The notes: generated by a model not told the origin, from the sequence alone. A stretch of DNA of 64,000 bases from Methylobacterium durans (GCF_003173715.1 NZ_CP029550.1:5193501-5257500); one strand, 5' to 3'; shown: positions 8,050-16,867, counted from the first letter of the stretch. Program-made: numbers and translations.

Positions 8050-9210
8050 ATGGCCGCCGCCATCCCGAGGCCGGCCCTCGTCGACCTCAAGGGCCGGATC
8101 TTCCTCGGCGTGCTCGCCGCGATCTGCCTTCTCGTCCCGCTCCTCAACCTCGCGGTGCCGGAGGGCTCGGGCCTGCACCTGCCGACCTACCTCGTCTCGC
8201 TGTTCGGCAAGTACCTCGCCTTCGCGCTGCTGGCGCTCTCCCTCGACCTCGTCTGGGGCTATTGCGGCATCCTCTCGCTCGGCCACGGCGCCTTCTTCGG
8301 GCTCGGCGGCTACGCGATGGGCATGTACCTGATGCGTCAGATCGGGCCGCGCGGCGTCTACGGGAACCCGGTCCTGCCCGACTTCATGGTGTTCCTGAAT
8401 TACACCGAGCTGCCCTGGTACTGGCTCGGCTTCGATCATTTCCCCTTCGCGGCATTGATGGTGCTCGCAGTGCCGGGCCTCCTCGCCTTCGTGTTCGGCT
8501 GGCTCGCCTTCCGCTCGCGGGTGACGGGCGTCTACCTCTCGATCATCACGCAGGCGATGACCTTCGCGCTGATGCTCGCCTTCTTCCGCAACGACATGGG
8601 CCTCGGGGGCAACAACGGGCTCACCGACTTCAAGGACATCCTCGGCTTCCCCGTCCAGGCGCAGGGCGTGCGGGTCGCGCTCTTCCTCGCCACCGCGGCG
8701 GCGCTGGCCATCGGCTACCTGATCGCCCGGTTCATGACGGTCTCGGCCTACGGCAAGGTGCTGATCGCGGTGCGGGACGCGGAAGCCCGCACCCGCTTCC
8801 TCGGGTATCGGCCGGAAGCCTATAAGACGCTGGCCTTCGTGGTCTCGGCCATGATGGCGGGGGTGGCGGGCGCCCTCTACGTGCCGCAGGTCGGCATCAT
8901 CAACCCCTCCGAATTCGCGCCGACGAACTCGATCGAGGCGGTGATCTGGGTCGCGGTCGGCGGGCGCGGCACCCTCGTCGGGGCCGCCCTCGGGGCGGTG
9001 CTCGTCAACTACGCCAAGACGCTGCTCACCGGCGCCCTGCCGGATGCGTGGCTGTTCGCGCTCGGCGCCCTCTTCGTCCTCGTGACGCTCTTCCTGCCGA
9101 AGGGGATCGTCGGCACCGCGATCGATCGGTTCGGCAGCCGGCGCGCGGCGGCCAAGCTCCCGCCCGAGCCCGAGATGCCCGGCAAGCTCGCCGAGGAGGG
9201 CCGTGGCTGA
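8050..9210 (+). CDS. urtC: urea ABC transporter, permease subunit UrtC
   Basis: 386 residues, LivM-type permease with about ten membrane segments, including LVWGYCGILSLGHGAFFGLGGYAMGMYL, which is highly conserved in UrtC. The EAA-like loop is VRDAEARTRFLGYRPEAYK (near residue 245). It pairs with UrtB to form the channel. The start is the ATG at 8050; a GTG at 8044 overlapping the urtB stop is possible. The stop codon overlaps the urtD start by one base. Confidence 0.95.
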   Translation: MAAAIPRPALVDLKGRIFLGVLAAICLLVPLLNLAVPEGSGLHLPTYLVSLFGKYLAFALLALSLDLVWGYCGILSLGHGAFFGLGGYAMGMYLMRQIGPRGVYGNPVLPDFMVFLNYTELPWYWLGFDHFPFAALMVLAVPGLLAFVFGWLAFRSRVTGVYLSIITQAMTFALMLAFFRNDMGLGGNNGLTDFKDILGFPVQAQGVRVALFLATAAALAIGYLIARFMTVSAYGKVLIAVRDAEARTRFLGYRPEAYKTLAFVVSAMMAGVAGALYVPQVGIINPSEFAPTNSIEAVIWVAVGGRGTLVGAALGAVLVNYAKTLLTGALPDAWLFALGALFVLVTLFLPKGIVGTAIDRFGSRRAAAKLPPEPEMPGKLAEEGRG

Positions 9211-10019
9211 TGAGCGAGGCCGATCTCCTGATCCCGGAAGCCGCCGTCGCGGGCGGCGGCCCGGCGACCGAGCGCCGCCTGACCCAGGCGCTCCTCTATC
9301 TCGACGACGTGCGCGTCACCTTCGACGGCTACCGAGCGCTGCGCGGCCTCTCGCTGACGCTGGAGCGGGGCGAGATGCGGGCGATCATCGGCCCGAACGG
9401 GGCCGGCAAGACCACGATGATGGACGTGATCACGGGCAAGACGCGGCCCGACACCGGCGCCGCCGTCTTCGACGGCGTGCACGACCTCACCCGCCTCGAC
9501 GAGCCGGCGATCGCCGATCTCGGCATCGGCCGCAAGTTCCAGAAGCCGACCGTGTTCGAGAGCCACACGGTCTCCGATAACATCGTGCTGGCGCTCAAAG
9601 GTCCGCGCAGCGCGCTGGCCTCGCTGTTCGGCTGGCGGAACCGCGTGGAGGCGGCGCGGGTCGAGGAGATCCTCGTCACCGTCGGCCTGATCGCCCATCG
9701 CGGGCGCCCGGCGGCCGACCTCTCGCACGGGCAGAAGCAGTGGCTGGAGATCGGCATGCTGCTCGCCCAGGACCCGAAGCTCCTCCTCGTCGACGAGCCG
9801 GTCGCCGGCATGACGGATGCCGAGACCGAGGCCACCGCGACGCTGTTGCGGGCAATCGCGCGGGACCACGCCGTGATGGTGGTCGAGCACGACATGCACT
9901 TCGTGCGGGCCCTCGCCTGCCGCGTCACCTGCCTGCACGAGGGCGCGGTCTTGGCCGAGGGCTCGATCGACGCGGTCTCGGCAGACCCCCGCGTCGTCGA
10001 AGTCTACCTGGGACGCTGA
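9210..10019 (+). CDS. urtD: urea ABC transporter, ATP-binding protein UrtD
   Basis: 269 residues, LivG-type ATPase. Walker A is GPNGAGKTT, the signature is LSHGQKQWLEIG, Walker B is LLLVDEPVAGMT and the switch histidine is in VVEHDMHFV. The pair GRKFQKPTVFESHTV is the UrtD-specific Q-loop region. The ATG overlaps the urtC stop (TGATG), so the two are translationally coupled. An N-terminal extension of about 25 residues precedes the domain. Confidence 0.95.
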   Translation: MSEADLLIPEAAVAGGGPATERRLTQALLYLDDVRVTFDGYRALRGLSLTLERGEMRAIIGPNGAGKTTMMDVITGKTRPDTGAAVFDGVHDLTRLDEPAIADLGIGRKFQKPTVFESHTVSDNIVLALKGPRSALASLFGWRNRVEAARVEEILVTVGLIAHRGRPAADLSHGQKQWLEIGMLLAQDPKLLLVDEPVAGMTDAETEATATLLRAIARDHAVMVVEHDMHFVRALACRVTCLHEGAVLAEGSIDAVSADPRVVEVYLGR

Positions 10020-10021
10020 GC

Positions 10022-10717
10022 ATGCTGGCCGTCGAGGACGTCGATCTCCATTACGGCGCGGCGAAGGCGCTGCGCGGCGTCTCCCTCAAAGCGGAGGTCG
10101 GGCAGGTGACCTGCGTGCTCGGCCGCAACGGCGTCGGCAAGACCTCGCTGATGCGCGCCATCGTCGGCCAGCAGCCGATCTCGAAGGGGCGGATCCGGCT
10201 CGGCGAGAGGGACATCTCGGGGCTCGCCCCCTACGACCGGGCGCGGGCGGGCGTCGCCTTCGTGCCGCAGGGCCGGGAGATCTTCCCGCTCCTGACCGTG
10301 AAGGAGAACCTCGAGACTGGCTTCGCCCCCTGCCGCCGGGCGGACCGCTACGTGCCGGGGGAGATCTACGACCTGTTCCCGGTGCTGAAGGACATGCTGC
10401 ACCGGCGCGGCGGCGACCTCTCGGGCGGGCAGCAGCAGCAGCTCGCCATCGGACGCGCCCTGGTGACCCGCCCGCGCCTCCTCGTCCTCGACGAGCCGAC
10501 CGAGGGCATCCAGCCCTCGATCATCAAGGATATCGGCCGAGCGATCACGTTTCTGCGCTCCAAAAGCGAGATCGCGATCATCCTGGTCGAGCAGTATTTC
10601 GAGTGGGCCCGCGACCTCTGCGACACCTACGCGGTGATGGACCGGGGCCAAGTGGTGGAGGCCGGACCCCGCGCCACCATGGTCGAGGCGGACGTGAGGA
10701 AGTGGCTGTCGGTGTGA
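10022..10717 (+). CDS. urtE: urea ABC transporter, ATP-binding protein UrtE
   Basis: 231 residues, LivF-type ATPase. Walker A is GRNGVGKTS, the signature is LSGGQQQQLAIG, Walker B is LLVLDEPTEGIQ and the switch region is ILVEQYFEWARDL. It starts two bases after the urtD stop and ends the five-gene operon. The gene downstream (EEP family) is separated by 173 bp containing a degenerate intergenic repeat, so it is probably not part of this unit. Confidence 0.95.
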   Translation: MLAVEDVDLHYGAAKALRGVSLKAEVGQVTCVLGRNGVGKTSLMRAIVGQQPISKGRIRLGERDISGLAPYDRARAGVAFVPQGREIFPLLTVKENLETGFAPCRRADRYVPGEIYDLFPVLKDMLHRRGGDLSGGQQQQLAIGRALVTRPRLLVLDEPTEGIQPSIIKDIGRAITFLRSKSEIAIILVEQYFEWARDLCDTYAVMDRGQVVEAGPRATMVEADVRKWLSV

Positions 10718-10738
10718 GGCGCACCGCGCCGGCCCCCG

Positions 10739-10790
10739 CCTCTCCCATCCCGGAATCCTTGAGTCGGTGCCAGCCGACCGGGTGAGGGAC
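10739..10790. repeat. degenerate partial copy (B) of the palindromic repeat
   Basis: Contains CTCTCCCATCCCGG and GAGTCGGTGCCAGCCGACCG followed by GGTGAGGGA, matching the left half of the full element but with a damaged end palindrome. Located between urtE and the EEP gene. Confidence 0.6.
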
Positions 10791-10890
10791 GATCCGCGCC
10801 CGGCGGCCCGGGATCGGGGCTGCCACGCCGTGGCGTCCGCCCTAGATGCGGTGGCCCGCGGTCCGGCGACCGCTCCAGCCCGCCCTGCGC

Positions 10891-11693
10891 ATGGATACCA
10901 CGCCTCCCCCGCCGCCGCGGCTGCGCCTGATGAGCTACAACATCCGGCATTGCCGGGGGCTCGACGGCGCGGTCTCGCCCGCCCGCATCGCGGAGGTGAT
11001 CGCGGCCTGCGAGCCGGACGTCGTCGCGCTCCAGGAGGTCGATGTCGGCCGCCGCCGCACCGGCGGGCTCGACCAGGCCGAGGAGATCGCCCGGCTTCTC
11101 GACATGCGCCATCATTTCCACCCCGCCCTGCAGGTCCTGGAGGAGCGCTACGGCGACGCCATCCTGACGACGCGGCCGGCGAGCCTCGTCAAGGCGGGCG
11201 CGCTGCCCGGCCTCGCCCGGCGGCCGGGCCTGGAGCCGCGGGGGCCCTGTGGGTCGAGGTCGCAGTGGGGGGCGGGCGTCTGCAGATCCTCAACACGCAT
11301 CTCGGCCTGTCCGGGCGCGAGCGGGTGGCCCAGGTCGAGGCGCTGCTCGGACCCGACTGGCTCGGCGGGCGTCTCGCGCGCGCGCCCTTCGTGCTGGTGG
11401 GCGACCTCAACGCCACGCCCCTGTCGCGGGCCTACCGGCGGCTCGCCGCCCGGCTCACCGACGCGCGCCGTCTCGCGGGGCGCCGCGCGCGCGGCGCGAC
11501 CTTCCCGAGCCGCTGCCCGCTGCTGCGCCTCGACCACGTCTTCGTCAGCGCCGGCGTCACGGCCGAGCGCGTCGGCGTGGTGCGGGGCGCGCTGCCCCGC
11601 CTCGCCTCGGACCACCTGCCGCTGCTCGCCGAACTCAGCCTCGCGCCGGCGCCCGCGCCGGCCGAGATCGGCGCGCGGGCGGCGATGGTCTAG
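10891..11693 (+). CDS. endonuclease/exonuclease/phosphatase (EEP) family protein, one apparent frameshift
   Basis: The upstream frame gives LMSYNIRHCRGLDG and VVALQEVDVGRR, the first two metal-binding blocks of the EEP fold. The frame breaks at the G5 run 11240-11244. One added G gives ALWVEVAVGGGRLQILNTHLGL and then FVLVGDLNAT and LASDHLPLLAEL, the remaining catalytic blocks (NTHL, GDxN, SDHxP). The repaired protein has 267 residues. No signal peptide is seen. EEP proteins of this size beside PLD-like and VTT genes are often annotated as metal-dependent hydrolases; the substrate could be nucleic acid or phospholipid. Its stop codon overlaps that of the convergent PLD gene. Confidence 0.85.
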
Positions 11694-13303
11694 CCGTTCC
11701 GGCCGGAGGGCGCGACGGGCTCCCTCTCCCGTGCGGGAGAGGGTCGGGGTGAGGGGTGCGACGTCTCCGAAAGGACCGGATCCCTCACCCGGCCCGCCCG
11801 CGGCGGGCTCGACCTTTCCCGAACGGGCGCGGCGAGGCTCAGCGCGCGCCGGCGCCGCCAGGGGCGCCAGAGGTCGTCCGTCCCGGCGGGATCGCCGAGG
11901 TGCCACGCCTCCACGAGCCGGGCGAGCGGGCCGCGCCGCGAGGCGACGACCGCGCAGAGGCGCGCGCGCGAGACCAGGGCGGCATCGTCGAGGACGGCCC
12001 GCACCGAGCCGCGCTGCCGCAGCGCCGCCTCGAACACGCCCCGCTCGCAGCCGGCATGGTGGGCGATGAGGCCGTCGCGCACGCGCGCGATCGCCGCCCG
12101 CCGGAGGTCGTGGGGCGCGCCGGGCAGCGCCTCGACGGCGAGGTCGCACTCCGTGTCGAGCCCGAGCGAGCGGTTGTTGAGGTTGGTCGAGCCGACCCGC
12201 AGCAGCCGGTCGTCGAAGACCGCGACCTTGGAATGGACGAGGATCGGCCCGCCCGCGGGCGTGCGCGGGGCGAGCACCCGGAGCCGCCGGTGCGGATCGG
12301 CCCCGCGCAGCCGCGCGATCAGGCCGCGGCGGGCGCCGTCCATGGTGAGCCGGTCGAACCCGTTCGGGCTCCGCTCGGTCAGCACCACGACGATCTCGGG
12401 ACCCTCCGGCTCCGCGAGGCGGCGGGCGAGCGCCTCCGCGATCACGGGCGCGGTGAAATACTGGTTCTCCAGGTAGATGATGCGGCGCGCGGACCGGATG
12501 CCCGCGAGATACAGCGCCTCGTTCTCGCGGATGGCGGCCCGGCCGGCCCGCGCCGGCTCGGTGCGGGCGATGCCGACCTCGACGTCGCGCAGGAGCGGCG
12601 TCACGGTGTCGGGCCACGGATCCGCGAAGCCCTCGGGCCCGGCCTCGGGGGGCGCGAGCCGCTCGCCGGTCGCGTCGAGCCAGCGGCGGCGGGCGAGGTC
12701 GCCGAGGGCGGACGCCGCGGCTCCGTCCACCGCCATCATCACGTCGTGGCGCGGCGGGTAGGTGTCGCCGGAGGGCAGGCGGCGGCGCGGGTCGCGGTCG
12801 CGGTGGGCCTGCGTGTCCCAGCGGTTCACCTCGAAATCACCGCCGCCGCAGAAGGCGACCCGGTCGTCCACCACCAGGATCTTTTGGTGCTGGCAGGCGC
12901 CGTAGGGGAGGGTGCCATCGATCCGGAAGTCGATCCGCGGGCCGAGCGCCGCCCGCACGGAATCCGGCGTGTGGTCGTTGCCCGCCGAGATCGGCCAGGG
13001 CATGTCCCAGATCAGCAGGCGGATCGCGAGGTCCGGCCGCTGCGCCTTCAGGCGGCGCAGGAGGTCGGCCATGCTCTCCCGCTCGGCCTCGCCGACGGGA
13101 TCGAGGCGCACGCGCGGATCGAAGCTCCAGCCGATCAGGAGGATCGAGCGGCGCGCCTGCAGCAGCGCGCGGCGGGCCGCGGCGAAATAGGCCGCGCCGT
13201 CGTGAAGGAGGGCAATGCGGGAGGCCGGCTCCCGGCGCCAGCAGGTCTGCCCGGGACGCAGCCAAGCCGCGTCCGCCGGGTCATGGCTCGACAGATCTCT
13301 CAT
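11690..13303 (-). CDS. phospholipase D-like (PLDc) enzyme
   Basis: 537 residues from the ATG at 13301-13303. Two HKD motifs are visible: HQKILVVDD (HxK, N-terminal half) and HSKVAVFDDRLLRVGSTNLNNRS (C-terminal half), as needed for the phospholipase D/cardiolipin synthase superfamily. No membrane segments are visible in this protein. The start overlaps the stop of the VTT gene by four bases (ATGA), so they are translationally coupled; in some bacteria these domains are fused. The last 40 or so residues (from about VRERSSPP) are encoded by palindromic repeat copy C and are low-complexity, so the natural stop was probably displaced by the repeat. Confidence 0.88.
   Translation of the reverse strand: MRDLSSHDPADAAWLRPGQTCWRREPASRIALLHDGAAYFAAARRALLQARRSILLIGWSFDPRVRLDPVGEAERESMADLLRRLKAQRPDLAIRLLIWDMPWPISAGNDHTPDSVRAALGPRIDFRIDGTLPYGACQHQKILVVDDRVAFCGGGDFEVNRWDTQAHRDRDPRRRLPSGDTYPPRHDVMMAVDGAAASALGDLARRRWLDATGERLAPPEAGPEGFADPWPDTVTPLLRDVEVGIARTEPARAGRAAIRENEALYLAGIRSARRIIYLENQYFTAPVIAEALARRLAEPEGPEIVVVLTERSPNGFDRLTMDGARRGLIARLRGADPHRRLRVLAPRTPAGGPILVHSKVAVFDDRLLRVGSTNLNNRSLGLDTECDLAVEALPGAPHDLRRAAIARVRDGLIAHHAGCERGVFEAALRQRGSVRAVLDDAALVSRARLCAVVASRRGPLARLVEAWHLGDPAGTDDLWRPWRRRRALSLAAPVRERSSPPRAGRVRDPVLSETSHPSPRPSPAREREPVAPSGRNG
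11722..11829. repeat. palindromic repeat, copy C, inside the PLD gene 3' end
   Basis: Starts CCCTCTCCCGTGCGGGAGAGGG and ends with a decayed TTTCCCGAACGGG. The internal inverted pair GGTGAGGGGTGCGAC / GGATCCCTCACCC is present. It is read on the minus strand as the C-terminal tail of the PLD-like protein. Confidence 0.8.
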
Positions 13304-13980
13304 GCGCCCGCGCCGGCTCTCCGCATCCTCAGTTTGGCTCGCACGCGCCGCCGGGTCAGGCCGACGGCCGCGAAGGTCGCAACGAGGCCGAGGCCGAGAG
13401 AGATCCAATGCTCCGGCGCATCCCCGCCCGCGGCGCGGCCGATCACACCGAGATAGACGCACACGACCGTGCCGGGCAGCATGCCGAGAAGGGTCGAGAC
13501 GAGGAAGGCGCCCGCGCGCACGTCGGTGATGCCGAGAACGTAGTTCTGGGCATTGAAGGGCACGAAGGGGCTGAGCCGCATCAGCGTGAGCAATTGCCAG
13601 CCGCCCTCGCCGACCGCCTCGACGGTGGCTTTCATGGCCGGCCGCCGCGCGATCAGGGCACGGACCCGGTCCTGGAGGAGGGTGCGGCCGGCCACGAAGG
13701 CGAGCACCGAGCCGACCGTCGCGGCGGCGAGCACGATCGGCAGCGACCACCAGCCGAAGGCGACGCCGGCCGCGATGGTGAGCGGCGTGCAGGGGATGAC
13801 GAGGAGCGTGGCGACGACGAAGAGCCCGGCGAAGGCGATCGGTCCGTAGGGACCGAGGTCCCGCGCCCAGTCCTTGAAGGCCGCGAGCCAGGCATCGACC
13901 GGGAGGAGGTACCAGGCCGCCAGGGCGGCCGCGATGGCGAGGCCCGTCACGAGCCAGTACCGGGTTTCGTCGCCCGTCAC
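13300..13980 (-). CDS. TVP38/TMEM64 (VTT/SNARE-associated, DedA-like) membrane protein
   Basis: 226 residues from the GTG at 13978-13980; upstream in-frame sequence is arginine/proline-rich and unlike the family. It has five or six hydrophobic segments. The core motif is FVVATLLVIPCTPLTIAAGVAFG and the second half-motif is LMRLSPFVPFNAQNYVLGITDV, both characteristic of VTT proteins (F/YxxxR and the G-rich re-entrant loops). Members act as lipid or half-transporters in the inner membrane. It is coupled to the downstream PLD-like gene by a 4-bp overlap, which suggests a joint role in membrane phospholipid turnover. Confidence 0.88.
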   Translation of the reverse strand: MTGDETRYWLVTGLAIAAALAAWYLLPVDAWLAAFKDWARDLGPYGPIAFAGLFVVATLLVIPCTPLTIAAGVAFGWWSLPIVLAAATVGSVLAFVAGRTLLQDRVRALIARRPAMKATVEAVGEGGWQLLTLMRLSPFVPFNAQNYVLGITDVRAGAFLVSTLLGMLPGTVVCVYLGVIGRAAGGDAPEHWISLGLGLVATFAAVGLTRRRVRAKLRMRRAGAGA

Positions 13981-14362
13981 GCAGTTTCCTCCTCGCGGCG
14001 CTGCCGCATCGCCGCGAAGCCCCTCGGCCCCGCGCAGGCCCGTCGAGACGGGGCTCGCTCCCGTCCGGGGATCGGCGCTCGGGCCGGTCCGGCCCCGCCC
14101 GACAGGTGGAAGCCTAGGGCGCCGCCCCCCGTCGCACAGCCCGCGGGCGCGCATGCGCGTCCCGCGTCGCCCGGGGCGTCTTCCGCGAAACCGGATCGAC
14201 GCGGTTAACGTACGGTCTGCACGAGGCGGCATTTTCCATACGTGATCGCAACGGATATCCTATAAGTATGCAATATCCATACGATCAGACTCAGGGTTGC
14301 GCACGACCGTGGCTGAAATCGATCACGGCGGGGCGGCGGCAGGAACCCAGCGGGGCGGCAGG
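13981..14362. other. intergenic region, no gene supported
   Basis: About 380 bp between the VTT gene and a small plus-strand gene. The first 200 bp are GC-rich without convincing coding signal. Bases 14220-14290 are AT-rich (ATACGTGATCGCAACGGATA) and probably hold promoters for the divergent genes. Confidence 0.5.
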
Positions 14363-14674
14363 ATGATCTGGTTGCGGGCGGGCGAGCCTTCGGGCTCGAT
14401 GATGGCGGAGCATGCGGAGCAGAACCTGTCCGAGTTGCGCCTGCCGGTCCAGGCCGAGCTGTCGCTGCGCCAGCTCGCGGGCGCGCTCGGGGTGGCGACG
14501 GCCCTGACCCTGCCGGAAGCGAGCGAGCGGCCCCTCGAGGACGGGGAGGGCGCGAACTTCTCCGAGGCCGCGAACCTCCTCCAGGCCTTCCTGGCGATCG
14601 ACGATCCCGACGAGCGCGCGCGCTGCCTCGCCTTCGTGCAGGCGGCAGCGAGCCGCGCGGTCGCGCGCCAGTAG
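14363..14674 (+). CDS. hypothetical small protein resembling the tail of XRE-type regulators
   Basis: 103 residues from the ATG at 14363; TTG at 14297 and ATG at 14399 are alternatives. I do not recognise a named family. The C-terminal segment EAANLLQAFLAIDDPDERARCLAFVQAA strongly resembles the C-terminal helix pair of short alphaproteobacterial XRE-family regulators, but the helix-turn-helix itself is absent. The middle part LSLRQLAGALGVATAL could be a degenerate recognition helix. It stands alone, with the LysR gene convergent downstream. Confidence 0.6.
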   Translation: MIWLRAGEPSGSMMAEHAEQNLSELRLPVQAELSLRQLAGALGVATALTLPEASERPLEDGEGANFSEAANLLQAFLAIDDPDERARCLAFVQAAASRAVARQ

Positions 14675-14741
14675 TCACCGGACAGGGGCGCCCGGGACTC
14701 CACCGGAAATCTCGCCTCGGGCGTTCCCGGATCGTCCGGTC

Positions 14742-15716
14742 CTACGGCCGGACGAGGCAGACCGGCTGCGGCACCCCGCGCTCCGGCAGGGGCAGCCGCT
14801 CGGCGCCCCGCGAGGCGCCCGAGAACACGCCGGCGAGGCGCTTCGACACGAAATCGATGAAGCGCCGCGTCTTGGCCGGCAGGAGCCGGGACGTCGTCAC
14901 GATGTAGATCGAGGTCGGCGGCAGGCGCCAGTCCGGCAGGATCCGGTCGAGGCGCCCGCTGTCGAGGTCGCGCGCCACGTTGACGAGGTTCGAGGCGGCG
15001 ATGCCCCGTCCCGTCACGGCGAGACGCCGCGCGAGGCTGAGGTTGTTGCAGGAGATCCGGCCCGAGACGGGCGCCGAGACGATCTCGTCGCCGCGGGTGA
15101 ATTGCCAGGTGTCGCTCGCGCCGGGCACCGACAGGACCACGTCGTGCTCGGCGAGATCCTGTGGATGCTTCGGGCGGCCCCGCGCCCGCAGGTAGGCGGG
15201 GGAGGCGAACAGGGCGCTCTCGACCTCCACCACCCGGCGCACGATGAGCGAGCTCTGCCGGGGTTCCTCCATCGCGATCGCGAGGTCGTAATCCTCGCGC
15301 ACGAGGTCAACCTGCGAGGAACGCAGGTCGAGATGGACGTGGATGTGCTCGTGGTCCTCCGAGAAGGCGCAGACGATGTCCGAGAGGTGCCGCAGGACCC
15401 AGAAATCCGGCGGCGCGGCCACCTTGAGGAAGCCGGTCGGCCCCTTCGCCTGGGCGATCATGTCGTCGAAGGTGCGCTGGGCCTCCTCGACGATGCGCGT
15501 GGCCTGGGCGAGATACGCCTCGCCGTAGGGCGTGAGCGCGAGCTTGCGGGTGGTCCGGTCGAGGAGGCGCAGGCCCACGGCCGTCTCGAACTGGGTGATG
15601 CGCCGCGAGACCGAGGAGATCGGCATGTCGAGCGCCGCCGCCGCCTGGCTGAAACTCTTGCGTTTCGCCACCTCAACGAACAGGGCCATATCGCGCAGGA
15701 CTTGAGGCTGCGGCAT
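14742..15716 (-). CDS. LysR-family transcriptional regulator
   Basis: 324 residues from the ATG at 15714-15716, preceded by AGAGGA. The N-terminal winged helix-turn-helix is seen in LFVEVAKRKSFSQAAAALDMPISSVSRRITQFE (first 40 residues or so), with the LysR signature LLDRTTRKLALTPYGEAY. The effector-binding domain (from about residue 90) ends with DFVSKRL, typical of the DsdC/AaeR-like CrgA subgroup. No divergent target gene adjoins it. An AT-rich region with palindromes upstream may be its own operator. The ligand is unknown. Confidence 0.93.
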   Translation of the reverse strand: MPQPQVLRDMALFVEVAKRKSFSQAAAALDMPISSVSRRITQFETAVGLRLLDRTTRKLALTPYGEAYLAQATRIVEEAQRTFDDMIAQAKGPTGFLKVAAPPDFWVLRHLSDIVCAFSEDHEHIHVHLDLRSSQVDLVREDYDLAIAMEEPRQSSLIVRRVVEVESALFASPAYLRARGRPKHPQDLAEHDVVLSVPGASDTWQFTRGDEIVSAPVSGRISCNNLSLARRLAVTGRGIAASNLVNVARDLDSGRLDRILPDWRLPPTSIYIVTTSRLLPAKTRRFIDFVSKRLAGVFSGASRGAERLPLPERGVPQPVCLVRP

Positions 15717-15875
15717 GTCCTCTGGCTCTCCTCCGCCCCGGGAATACCGTGGTGAGGTTTCACACCGCACCATCGACACAACCCTAGATAGACGACCTGC
15801 CGTTCAGGTCAAGATATTTTGCAACAGAGCTCGCCGTGGAAAGGTGTTTTTCAGGGGAATATCCTTAATCTGACC

Positions 15876-15913
15876 ATCAAATCATCTGCGTTAGATTTTA
15901 CGTAAAATTTGAT
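15876..15913. promoter_or_regulatory. operator-like AT-rich palindromes upstream of the LysR gene
   Basis: A perfect 14-bp palindrome ATTTTACGTAAAAT (15895-15908) lies inside a wider inverted pair ATCAAAT (15876-15882) / ATTTGAT (15907-15913). It sits in a markedly AT-rich stretch (15790-15930) of the 318-bp gap between the LysR start and the small membrane-protein gene. LysR autoregulation is a reasonable guess; no other evidence is available. I see no gene in this gap. Confidence 0.4.
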
Positions 15914-16034
15914 ATGCTATTTCTATAGCTTGGTAGACCACGGCATTACGCCGATGCGCGAGCGCGGGCCGCCCTCTCACCGGAAGCCGGCCCACCGCGC
16001 CGCTTCGACGTCCCGCGACGGGGCGCTCCGACCG

Positions 16035-16250
16035 CTACCAGCTGTTGCGAAGCCTCTCGGGCATCGGCTCGGCGCAGCGCCCGGCGGCCTTCGGCGGCGC
16101 CTGGAGCGTGGCGACCAGCCAGGCCGCCAGGAGTCCGGAGACGCTGCCGCCGAAGGGGGCGGCGGCGAGGGCGACCACCGCCCCGTTCTCCCAGAGCAGG
16201 GCCGTGGTGAGGGGGCCGCCGACGAGCGCTGCCATCATGATCGCGAACAT
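16035..16250 (-). CDS. small membrane protein, two predicted TM helices
   Basis: 71 residues with the start chosen at 16248-16250 because AGGGAGG lies six bases upstream, one of the best Shine-Dalgarno sites in the window. Two hydrophobic stretches (FAIMMAALVGGPLTTALL and VVALAAAPFGGSVSGLLAAWLVATL) form a helical hairpin; the C-terminus is short and basic. I do not recognise the family. It stands alone between the LysR gene and the giant surface-protein gene, divergent from the latter. Confidence 0.7.
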   Translation of the reverse strand: MFAIMMAALVGGPLTTALLWENGAVVALAAAPFGGSVSGLLAAWLVATLQAPPKAAGRCAEPMPERLRNSW

Positions 16251-16867
16251 GAGCAACCTCCCTGTGACTGCGTGCCCTTTCGGACATAACCCGCGGACAC
16301 AGGCGAGACAGACGAGTTTTCGGAAAAACACTTTCCTGAAATCACCGGCGCCGGGTCCGTGACGGACGGCGACTTCGGTCCGCAAGCAACGCCCCCGCCT
16401 CGTCGAACGTCCAACGAGATCAAGTCTTCGTCGTGGTCTCGCGGCATGGCCGGGACGAACCGGCGCGCCCAGGCACCCATCTGCGCCCGCAGCCCTCGGC
16501 GCCGGTCGGACGCGCACGGGCCGCAGATAGATTTTTCCAGGGCTGAACCGGATTAATCGCCGCACAGACGAGTGTCAGGACAGTCAATTTGTCGCAACCC
16601 AGGGCCGTCTGCCGCATCATCAAGAAAATACGAAATACTAAGACTGAGTCAAATCGGAATTTTGCTGTCGTGGAAAACTGCTTTTCGCAATCATTCCTTT
16701 CCATCATTTCATTGTGAGCCAGATTTCGGTCAGCACGCGGGCGGCTTGTTCTGCCTGACATGGATGCCGCACCGAGATGCCGGCCCGCCCGCAGATGCGC
16801 CCGCAGCGCGAGTTCACCCGAGCTCCCGCCTCAGTCATCAGCGTCGGTACGGAGCGTCGGTCCACTC
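16251..16867. other. long intergenic region upstream of the giant surface protein
   Basis: About 620 bp without a supported gene. Bases 16600-16740 are AT-rich (for example GGAATTTTGCTGTCGTGGAAAAC), which marks the likely promoter region for the giant gene and perhaps for the divergent small membrane protein. No signal for a long 5' coding extension of the giant gene was accepted. Confidence 0.5.
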
